Positions 45,728-54,600 of a stretch of DNA of 64,000 bases are shown here, piece after piece (the first letter of the stretch is position 1; every line of letters starts with the position of its first letter). A program made the translations under genes and the position numbers. Under the pieces are notes generated by a model that was not told where the DNA came from, made no database searches, and saw nothing but the letters and a program-made list of their open reading frames with translations. Source of the DNA: Chitinophaga ginsengisoli (lineage in GTDB: Bacteria; Bacteroidota; Bacteroidia; Chitinophagales; Chitinophagaceae); the NCBI RefSeq assembly GCF_003014595.1, contig NZ_PYGK01000011.1, positions 216,344 through 280,343 on the forward strand, given 5' to 3'.

Positions 45728-47446
45728 TTACCTGCCGCATGCGATCTTGGAGGAGAAGTCATTTTCGGCTAAAATCACTCTATCAACCCATATTCTCGCT
45801 TCATTTAACTCAGGACATCTTAAAATATCTTTTTCCAAAACTTCATTTACCCATCTAGGTCCATGGCCTCCTACCGTTTTGTCGAAGGATTCGATTTCAC
45901 CAATCTCTAGTACAAATAAACCTTTTTCTTCGAAGGCTTGCTGTACGCGACCAAAAGCTTTCGATGCTTCACCATTTGGCAAATGGGACTTTCCTGAAGC
46001 TTTAGCTTCTGACCAGGGAGAAGATCTCTTCAAAGCGTTTTTAATTTCTTTTATCTTACTGTCTGGCATTATATTGTCACTTATCTGCAAAAAAATTCCA
46101 TCAATCTCTTGCTTTAGTTGCAAAGGATTCAAACCCGGGCGCTTTTCGTCGATTGCTCTCTTGACCTTCATAAAATCAGATTGAATCACACCCCAATTAC
46201 CGCCTAATTCTTCAAAAACCTCTCGTGCAGGATTTTCCTCGTGATAAAAATCGAAGTCACCTATTGCAATAATAGGAACAGCAAGCTTTTTTAAGGCTCT
46301 CACCACCACAGGGAACCTGTGTTTCCCGCCACTTTGTATAAATAATAAATCAAGAGATTGACCATTCTTCGACTCAGATAATGTGGTTGATAGGGTATTA
46401 TAGAATCTGCTATCAGAATCGCTTTCTACCAGAACGACTCTTTTATGGAATAATCCGTCAAGTACATTTGAGTGTCGAAGAAGTGAATCTCGGGAGATAT
46501 CCTGTAATTCTACATTATTGAGGATATTTATTTTATTATCAGCTTTATCACGCTCAATCCGAACCATTGTTATGCGTTCCGAAGCAACATCCAACAGGCC
46601 TTTAAGCAAGTGCTCACTGTGAGTTCCTATAAAAAGTTGTTTGTCCTTGTTAAGTTCCTTACCCATCATTTGACCAAGTAGCAATGCCTGGGGAGGATGC
46701 AGGAATGCTTCTGGTTCATCAATGATGTTAACAGTATATTCTTCTGAATAAAGACTGAGAAAGACCCCGGCAAAACTCTTCATTCCATCGCCCTGGTCAT
46801 GCAGGTACGGGAGTCTACGTAGTTTCTGTTGATATGTACCCGAAACGCGGTCTTCCCCATTCGTGATAGTAGGCTTTGTGCCCACATGTAAAGGAATGAT
46901 TTCACCTGCCGCATGATTCACAATAACGTCTTCACCAAACGCCTTGCGAAAATATCGGGAAAATACCTCCTCTTTTCTGGTGTCTGCCTTAATTATATGT
47001 ATAGGATTTTGATGTGGCCTTTCATGCAAATCAATATTCGGCGCTGGTTCCACCAACAGTAATCGGTCCTTGGTATCAAATTCTTTAACAAAGAAGGGAA
47101 GTATGCCAACATGGTTATCCCATCCCTGCGTAGTTGCTTCCTCCCATTTATTTAATAAGCCAAATCGGCTCATTTGAATATTATCCGGGAACGAATAAGA
47201 GTCGCCAAGTTGCCGATTACGCAGCATTTTTTCAACCTCGTTCTTTGTGCCTGAGGATGTAAAACTTATTTTGTCGAATATGTATTTATGTTGACTAGGT
47301 AATTTATTTCCTTTCGAAATCTCTCTTAACGCAGTGCTCTTTCCACCATTATTAGGTCCGACAAATATCACTATTGAATTTTTAACCAGATCAATGGTTT
47401 GTCCGCCCTTAAATTTTAGCCTACTAACCCAAAAAGAGGCTCCCAT
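45728..47446 (-). CDS. OLD-family ATPase-TOPRIM nuclease
   Basis: 572 aa. N-terminal P-loop with GPNNGGKST (about 30-38), Walker B NIIDEPEAFLHPPQ and GTHSEHLLKG in the middle; then a TOPRIM domain with VVLVESDSDS (Glu341) and AIGDFDFY (about Asp396/Asp398) and about 170 further residues. OLD nucleases cut DNA and act in phage exclusion; GajA of the Gabija system has the same architecture. No GajB-like UvrD helicase is next to it, so it is most likely a stand-alone OLD class 1 protein. Single-gene unit facing left. Confidence 0.88.
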   Translation of the reverse strand: MGASFWVSRLKFKGGQTIDLVKNSIVIFVGPNNGGKSTALREISKGNKLPSQHKYIFDKISFTSSGTKNEVEKMLRNRQLGDSYSFPDNIQMSRFGLLNKWEEATTQGWDNHVGILPFFVKEFDTKDRLLLVEPAPNIDLHERPHQNPIHIIKADTRKEEVFSRYFRKAFGEDVIVNHAAGEIIPLHVGTKPTITNGEDRVSGTYQQKLRRLPYLHDQGDGMKSFAGVFLSLYSEEYTVNIIDEPEAFLHPPQALLLGQMMGKELNKDKQLFIGTHSEHLLKGLLDVASERITMVRIERDKADNKINILNNVELQDISRDSLLRHSNVLDGLFHKRVVLVESDSDSRFYNTLSTTLSESKNGQSLDLLFIQSGGKHRFPVVVRALKKLAVPIIAIGDFDFYHEENPAREVFEELGGNWGVIQSDFMKVKRAIDEKRPGLNPLQLKQEIDGIFLQISDNIMPDSKIKEIKNALKRSSPWSEAKASGKSHLPNGEASKAFGRVQQAFEEKGLFVLEIGEIESFDKTVGGHGPRWVNEVLEKDILRCPELNEARIWVDRVILAENDFSSKIACGR

Positions 47447-47665
47447 ATCATTTGTTTATTTCGTAATAAAAAGATACTCACTATTATAGACGTCATCAAA
47501 AATCCGAAGCAATTCATCCATTTAATGAAAGTTTGTATTCTATAGGTTTATAACTTAATTGGTCGTAATTGACAATGAAAAGTACCCAAATGTTTCCATT
47601 ATTTTTTCTAGCAATTTACCTCCGTATAACTATCCTTACCCCCAAAGGATTATATAAATACTCAC

Positions 47666-47688
47666 AAAAATACAAACTAGTTGGTATT
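47666..47688. promoter_or_regulatory. Orphan TetR-type operator (copy 2)
   Basis: The same 23 bp as at 38891-38913 (core TACAAACTAGTTGGTA). It lies in the 890-nt region between the OLD-like gene and the DUF3883 gene, upstream of no intact gene. Remaining parts of this region show no clear gene apart from 48163-48315. Confidence 0.45.
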
Positions 47689-48162
47689 TTTTTTAAGCCC
47701 TAATTTGTTCATCTTTACCTGCATGATTCTTCGATCGACGTTCCGTTAAAGGCCGATAAAAGTGGTGAAATAGCAATAGTTTTTCGGTATTATGATTCGC
47801 TCAATAGCCATTGGATATACCTGTATGAATGATTTTCTCCCAATTCCCTTCTCGTTTGAAGCGCCTAGAGGCAAAAAAATAGGAAAAGGCGGTGCAGGCA
47901 AGTCCTTTTAGTCAAACTGTGTATAGATTAACGGTCATCAATTTTTTCTCCGCAATCGGTCACTGAACATCTTTAAAAACTATCCATAGTATACGGAAGT
48001 TTCGCTTCACACAAAGCAGAAAAGCATAGTATTATTTACTATGTTATAAACAATATCTAGAATTTCAATCTATTAACATCAAGTTAACGGATTAATACTT
48101 TCATTTAATTATTTTCCGGCACACAAAAGTGTAGGGTAACTTTTCAACCACCTCTCTAAACT

Positions 48163-48315
48163 ATGAAATTGAAAGCATTTCATCAATTGTCATTATCAAC
48201 TAACGTGATGGTATTTATTGCATCGATCGACTGCAATACAAAACAAAATGAAAAATCGAGCCCCAATTCAGTTGATTCATTGAACTCAATCATAGGCCGA
48301 ACCTTTCACTCATAA
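48163..48315 (+). CDS. Small lipoprotein-like ORF (50 aa)
   Basis: ATG at 48163 to TAA at 48313: MKLKAFHQLSLSTNVMVFIA then SIDC.., lipobox-like with Cys24. Preceded by the TTAAC-repeat motif (48072), as is the small ORF at 40747. May be a truncated secreted-protein gene. Low confidence. Confidence 0.3.
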   Translation: MKLKAFHQLSLSTNVMVFIASIDCNTKQNEKSSPNSVDSLNSIIGRTFHS

Positions 48316-48334
48316 GTTAATATTGATCTAGACA

Positions 48335-49564
48335 ATGACAACTTTATCATTCGAAGAAGCCAAACTATATTTCAATCATAAATTGCCTGAAGTAATTAAA
48401 GAAAGGGCTATGCTTCACAGAGTAAGAGAAGACTTTGTAGCCCATTTTTCTCCTGCTAAAATCTCTAATATGGACATTAAAGAATATGCTATGGGATGGG
48501 GAAAGGATAGTGTGAAGAATAATTTCTGTCAAGGAATTGAGAAAAAGCTGGATGGCTTAGGTCGCATATATGGTTCGACTTCCCGGAAGTTCGGGATGTA
48601 CTATAGAAAGGATGAACATGATTTTTATATTGCAAAAAAGTTTGGCACAGAACCAATAAAAGCCTTTGAAAATGTTCGAAGAAGCCTTATCGAACTGCTT
48701 GATGCTGGGGGGAAAGAAGATCTAGAAAGGCTAGCTGGTAATCCACTTTCATCAATGTTTAAAGGTAAAATACTGTCCACCTACTATCCAGATACCTACT
48801 TAAATGTGTTTTCTGATGATCATCTTACATATTTTGTAACGCAATTTGGTCTGGATCTTCAATCTCCTGCATTGACACAAACGAATGAATATGCAAAGAA
48901 ATCTGCATTAGTTAATTTTAAAAATCAAGATGTTGCTATGCAGCATTGGTCGATTGATGTTTTTTCGCACTTTCTTTATCATTATTTTCCGGGCCGTCCG
49001 TTGAAAAATTGGAAGGATCACAATAGCGAATATTCCGGCAGTGAGAGGAGCTTCCCTTCTGACCCGAATTATTCCTTCGTCAATCTTGATATTGTAGAAT
49101 CGGATACACGAGAAAGGAGCCAAATCAACAGGACTTGGGATGACAATACTGATTACGAAAAGGACGCTAAGTGGCTTAAGAAAATTGGCAATAGAGGTGA
49201 GGAAATTGTCTTTTCTGCAGAAAAGTTCAGGTTGAAAAAAGCAGGCAGACAGAATCTCGCAGCAAAAGTAAAACGCATTGAAGTTGATTCGGTAGGTTTC
49301 GACATCCTGTCCTATGATGAAAATGGGGCAGAAAGATTTATTGAGGTGAAGACAACAACTTCGAAACCAGGATACTTTAATTTTTTCCTGTCGGCTAATG
49401 AGCTAGCGAAAGCGGAGACACTAGATAATTATAAAATTTATGTCGTCTTTGATATTTTCAGCGCAAATCCTAAAATATGGATAGCTGGTAATCCTTTTAA
49501 ACCTTTAAATGGTGCAGTCACTATGAAACCGCAACTTTATCGAATTGCTATTAATGTAGTTTAG
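48335..49564 (+). CDS. DUF3883 domain protein, PD-(D/E)XK nuclease-like
   Basis: 409 aa. The N-terminal 250 residues are helical and unrecognised. C-terminal DUF3883-like part (about 280-409): GNRGEEIVF, then DSVGFDILSYDENG (Asp) and ERFIEVKTTTS (E-x-K), the D...ExK layout of PD-(D/E)XK nucleases. DUF3883 often occurs in restriction-like and other defence proteins. Next gene is a membrane protein on the same strand 160 nt away. A joint defence module is possible but unproven. Confidence 0.75.
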   Translation: MTTLSFEEAKLYFNHKLPEVIKERAMLHRVREDFVAHFSPAKISNMDIKEYAMGWGKDSVKNNFCQGIEKKLDGLGRIYGSTSRKFGMYYRKDEHDFYIAKKFGTEPIKAFENVRRSLIELLDAGGKEDLERLAGNPLSSMFKGKILSTYYPDTYLNVFSDDHLTYFVTQFGLDLQSPALTQTNEYAKKSALVNFKNQDVAMQHWSIDVFSHFLYHYFPGRPLKNWKDHNSEYSGSERSFPSDPNYSFVNLDIVESDTRERSQINRTWDDNTDYEKDAKWLKKIGNRGEEIVFSAEKFRLKKAGRQNLAAKVKRIEVDSVGFDILSYDENGAERFIEVKTTTSKPGYFNFFLSANELAKAETLDNYKIYVVFDIFSANPKIWIAGNPFKPLNGAVTMKPQLYRIAINVV

Positions 49565-49724
49565 AGGAAGATACACTCTATTCAATTAGAAATTAAGTTA
49601 CATATCTGTTAGCACGCAGTCAATATGGCTTTCATATAGCGGCAGCACTTTAGAGTTAGAAAACACACAGTCTTTTTCTAGGCCAAATAGAATATATTGC
49701 GAAGCAACCTTACAAACCTATCCC

Positions 49725-50585
49725 ATGCAATCAAAAGAAGATTACCTCCAGAAGTTAGAAGAGAATTTATTAAGTTCATTAAATGCGAATTATGAATCAC
49801 TTAACAAGAACATCATTTTGTCTTACATTTTATTTTCCATATTGATGTTGCTTGAATTTAATCTCGCCAGTAAAATCTCAATTGAGGGGGCCGATTTGGA
49901 TTTGAATGACAACACTCGGTGGATTTTCATACCTGCAATGATGTTAATCCCCTATATATTGATTAATAATTCATTGCTCAACATAGCTCGCATTGTAGAT
50001 AACCTAAAAACGAATTCCGATAAGATTATCGAATTGAATCCCGAAGCCCGGCCTTTCCTTGTTCAAGATCTAGATGTGTATTCGCAGGGTATAGCTGGTA
50101 TGCAATACCAGCTAAGTCAGTATATCATAAAAAGGTATTTTAGGACAACTGGCCGCTACTTTGGAGTTAAAGCTCCCAACTCCCGAGAGTTTTTATCAAA
50201 AATTGTATTCACATTTAAATTGCCGTTCCTGTTATTCAGAAGCGCCCATGACCTATCCAATTTTGTTATACTTATCGCTATGAATTTAGTCGTGTTGATC
50301 ATAGTCTATGCTTTACCGATCGGCATTCTAATGATAATGATATATAACAAAAGCATTTACAAGATCGACTCCTTTTCTTCGCTTCTTGGGGTCATTGAAC
50401 ACTTTCTTGTATTTATTGGACTCATAACAATGACATTATTTACTGTTTACACCAATGGAAGATTTTATTCAGCATGTTCACATCACCTAGTTTCTTTTTA
50501 CAATGAGGCCAAAACAGGATTGTTTTCGGGCATGATCAGGGTTATTTTAAGCATTTATTACTATTATGTTGGTCCACGTCCATAG
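49725..50585 (+). CDS. Polytopic membrane protein
   Basis: 286 aa with four predicted membrane helices (about 25-45, 65-88, 185-213 and 225-250) and a roughly 95-residue loop between helices 2 and 3. No family recognised. Same orientation as the DUF3883 gene and probably co-transcribed or at least associated. Could be a membrane-disrupting effector, by analogy to other defence membrane proteins; that is speculation. Confidence 0.65.
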   Translation: MQSKEDYLQKLEENLLSSLNANYESLNKNIILSYILFSILMLLEFNLASKISIEGADLDLNDNTRWIFIPAMMLIPYILINNSLLNIARIVDNLKTNSDKIIELNPEARPFLVQDLDVYSQGIAGMQYQLSQYIIKRYFRTTGRYFGVKAPNSREFLSKIVFTFKLPFLLFRSAHDLSNFVILIAMNLVVLIIVYALPIGILMIMIYNKSIYKIDSFSSLLGVIEHFLVFIGLITMTLFTVYTNGRFYSACSHHLVSFYNEAKTGLFSGMIRVILSIYYYYVGPRP

Positions 50586-50907
50586 GCCTATAATATCCTT
50601 TGTCAACAGATAAGGATATGAAGTAAGTGGACAAGCTGCCACGAACAGAGCTCCAAACTGTGGCACTACCAGATATCTAAAAAATCTTATCTTTACCCAG
50701 TCGGCAAAAGTGGAATTATTCCCCCGCACTAGGACCAAACAATTAAGCAATCATCAACCTACCTGCGCGGAATGACTACGAATCGACATTAACATAAATC
50801 GTATAAAGCTCTTTACGTCGTCTCCCATCTATACAGCGGTCAATAATCCGTGAGTATACAACAGAAGAGATATGCATAAAATTGATTACTAATTATTTGC
50901 GAAAGAC

Positions 50908-50928
50908 TTCGAATCCAGTCTGCCCGAC
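50908..50928 (+). other. tRNA 3'-end-like scar 1
   Basis: TTCGAATCCAGTCTGCCCGA then C resembles a T-loop and acceptor end. Matches 51055-51075 at 17 of 21 positions. No full tRNA is present. Confidence 0.45.
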
Positions 50929-51054
50929 TGATGGTGTGTGTAATTCGAACTAAATTTAGTCAATAACGTCGAGATTTAAAGCGGTGAGTAAATCCGGGAG
51001 TAACCCAAAGCTCATCCGTGAAAGAAAGCCACCAGCTTTAAAATCAGAGACTAG

Positions 51055-51135
51055 TTCGAATCTTGTCATCCCGACGTTACACACACTTTATTTCGATCCA
51101 AAGCCCGCAAATAGTCAGTATTTGCAGGCTTTTTA
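51055..51135 (+). other. tRNA 3'-end-like scar 2 with terminator
   Basis: TTCGAATCTTGTCATCCCGA then C (51055-51075), followed by a terminator AAAGCC-C-GCAAATA / TATTTGC-A-GGCTTT (51100-51135). Looks like the end of a tRNA operon carried in as an att remnant. Confidence 0.5.
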
Positions 51136-51281
51136 TTTTTCAGCCTGGCAAATTATATCAATTCCTATCATTCTTTTCATTTTTCAAGTAAAATACACAA
51201 GGTCCCTCACCACATCATATAGTGATAGCGCTGAGAGACTTTGCTGGCACGGAATTTCTAATTTATCCGCCTTTTACTTTA

Positions 51282-51629
51282 CTATGGATAATCACACTTC
51301 CAGGGATACGTAAATAATTGTGGATCCACCTTGAGTGTTTCTAATAATTGTAGCAATTCTTCATCCGAGTTGAGGTAGTAGAATCTTTTATCAAGATGTT
51401 CTTCCTGATAGTGATCATTCTTCTTATTATTCTCGTAGGTACTCTTTTCCATCTCGAATTGAACTGCCATGTAAATATAGTCCAGGTGTTCGGTCCCAAA
51501 TGGCTTTTTCGTTGTTTTACCAACTGCCATCCATCTGCGACGATCAGGGGTTGAAGCCGGCAATTCCGCAACAATTTCACCCCCACTTCTCAGCCTATTG
51601 TAAATCGCTAATTCAAATTTGTCTTTCAT
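51282..51629 (-). CDS. Presumed immunity protein for RHS toxin
   Basis: 115 aa, acidic and soluble, without signal peptide. Begins MKDKFELAIYNRLRSGGEI and contains NSDEELLQLLETL near the end. Starts 4 nt after the RHS gene's stop on the same strand, the standard place for an immunity gene. I know no family for it; the role is inferred from position. Confidence 0.6.
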   Translation of the reverse strand: MKDKFELAIYNRLRSGGEIVAELPASTPDRRRWMAVGKTTKKPFGTEHLDYIYMAVQFEMEKSTYENNKKNDHYQEEHLDKRFYYLNSDEELLQLLETLKVDPQLFTYPWKCDYP

Positions 51630-51633
51630 TTAT

Positions 51634-54600
51634 TTAAAAAAAAATATAATAAACTAATTTTCTCGCAACTTCAATCTGGAGATGAAGTCTATCTCCGTGT
51701 GGATTGCCTATTCCATGCCCCATAAGCCTACCTGGATTCGCCGGGTCCCATACATCATCCCAATGATATGTTCCATCTGTTGAGCCATAATAGGCCTTGA
51801 CTTCGGCATCAGTCATTCCTGTTGTGTTTATATATCCTTCATGCATGAACACGCCCCTGTACAGTTCTTCTGCCTCTGCCCGGCTTGCTACAGTTACTTC
51901 TGTGTGCCCGAGTTTAATTGCGTCTGCTGCCTGCTTAACCGTTGTTGAGCTCCACTTTAATTCGGTAATTACCCTACGAATTTTACCACCCAGCTCTACC
52001 AGCTTCACACCACTAAAACTTACATTGGGTGGAACACCATGCATCGGCACTCTACGGCCAGTCAGGTTTCCATTGTAATCAATGTAATGGTTGCCCAGTG
52101 TTCTCTGCCCAAATAGAAAGTCCTCAGCCCAGGTACGCTTCGTCGTTACTCTATAGTTAAAACCATAGGTTACACCAAAGTTCATACGATCAGAAAGATC
52201 TGATGATCCACCACTAGGAGTAACTTTTATACCACTTAACCTAACTACGTCTGTCTCCGGGTTAAAATGGTGCCATACCTTAGGTAAAAAAGGCATTATC
52301 GTTGTATCATCACCCAAAGGGTCTGCCAGTAGAACCGGGTTGTTAAACACATGATGGTAGGGTGTACTCTCATGATGACGTCCGCTTTCGGGATCAATCT
52401 GCTTCCACCTTCCAATTTGAGGATCAAAGGTACGAAAAAATGCATCGTACTGATTTAGGTCAAAATCATTGGTATGTTCTATTCCGTTATATTCCCTTCT
52501 GTTTTTGTAGTAATTTGCACCCTTTAAGGCATTAGTTGAAATTCCTGTCATTGTCAATCCAAATGGATAGTAATGCGTTTCCTCCAGCAGTGGTCCACTA
52601 GCTACTCCCAATATAACATTGTCAAAAAATACATCCTGCTGGCTTTCATTGCTTGTATACACATAAAGAAACCCGCTTTTCTCAACTGCCATTTTTTCTA
52701 CACCGAGCTCTTGTAATTCGTCTGGGCTAGCATTTACCTGCCTCACACCACTGTTATCTTCCACCAACTTAAAATTATCGTCGAATAAAACGAAGTTTAG
52801 ATAAGCCTTAGGACGATCTGGCAGCCCATTATCTTTGTTCTTTTCTTTTAGACGCTGATAATCATTATTATAAAAGTCGGGACTAAAAGGAGTTGTATTA
52901 GAAAGAACCTCTGACGCATGAGAACTACTTTCTGTACTAGTATTTCCAAACGCTTGTACTAAACCTGCCAACATATCCTCTACCGGAACTTTCGCTGTAT
53001 TATTCGTTGGACCTTGCGACTTATAGAATGCCCGTGCGTTGATCTGTATTGTATCACCCGCCATAACACGCAGTGCTATTGATGGTCCTATCTTTTTCCC
53101 CCCATCTTTGGCATTTAATTTAGCAACAGCCCTGTTTCCGTCTGTGGTTTGATCATCCGGGTATCCAGAAGGTTTCTCGGTACGGGTCTCTTCCACGTTA
53201 CTAAATAAAGCGGCCTCTTTCTCAGCAGCCTCTATTTCCATTGTAGCAGCGTACATAGTAAAATCTGTCTGATCAGTCAGCACCGTTCTGACATTCCCTA
53301 AGTGATCCTTTTCAAAATAATCATAAGCATACTGCACGGATTGTCCACTTTTGTAAACTGGACGAATACGTCCCTCCGTATGGCTTATAAATTCCAAACT
53401 ATCCTGCTTGTAGACAAATAACCCTACATAATCGGTCACCGTCGTTTTGGGTGTACTCCCCGTATTGTCTAAAACTGTCTTGCTCAGTTTATTGCCAATG
53501 GCATCATATTGATAAGTTATCGTTCCCTTGCCCGTAATTGTAATTGTAGTGGGTAGGTTCAAATAGTTATAAGTAATCGACGCAATTTTCTTATTCAAAT
53601 CTGCCGTCACGTTGCCATTAACATCATAAGAGTAATCGTCTGTCGTTATGTTAGCATCTATGAAATCACCCAGCATGGCCGATTTAGTAATAGATGAATC
53701 TATATCACGTACACCTCTTAGCTTATTGCTGCCATTACCATAGGTATAAGTCAAACTATCTATCGTTTTACTAGTGATGCCTACCATTCCCTTTTGCAGC
53801 ATCGTTCTGATATTCCCATTGGCATCATAAGTGAGATTGCCAACGGTAAAATCTTTATTACCTAGCGCCCAGTTACTACCGTTTCTCTGGGTAAAATCAG
53901 CGGCCGCGAGTCGGTTAGCCTTATCGTAACCATAGCCATAGGCCCAGGCACTATCCGCACGGGTCTTCCATTTAATACCCGCAATATTTCCATTGAACTG
54001 GTTGGTGATAAAACCATAATCATAGCTAAGTTCCTGGCCAAACCAGTTTGAGGTATTATTACCACTGTTTAAAAAGTTCTTATTAATACTTTGCAGCCAT
54101 CCCCGGATGTTGTATGTATAATTCAAGCTATCGATCACGCTTCCCGAAGAAGTCATACCGAGAAGCTTAAGTCTTAGCCGCCCGGATTCATCATAGCTAT
54201 TGGAAGATATCATCTTTTCCTGATTTACGTCATCATTAAGCCTTTTCCTCACTGTAAGCAATCTGCCTCCATGATCGTACGTCATACTCGTGAACAACGT
54301 TGTTTGAGCCGTAATGCTTCTGGGATTTTGATGACGTAAATAAGTAGCCAACACATTTCCACTAAAATTATACAGTGTGGTCAAGATGTCTTTTCCTCCA
54401 AGATGGTTCTCACCAACCATTTGTATGATACGGCCTTTAGCATCATAATAGGTAGTTGTTGTCAACCATTTATCTGTGCCTAACACTCTTATTTTATTTC
54501 CCGTTACCAGGCCATTTGTTATAATACTTACGGGCAACTTCTCTGGATACAAGGTATCCGCGGCCTGGAGTTTTCCAGTATCTGAGCCAACAAATGCCAG

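Noticed and set aside
45728..47446. Complete Gabija system
   Set aside because: OLD-type GajA-like gene has no adjacent UvrD-like GajB.
50984..51313. 109-aa ORF
   Set aside because: Runs through the tRNA-like scar and its terminator hairpin; clearly non-coding sequence.
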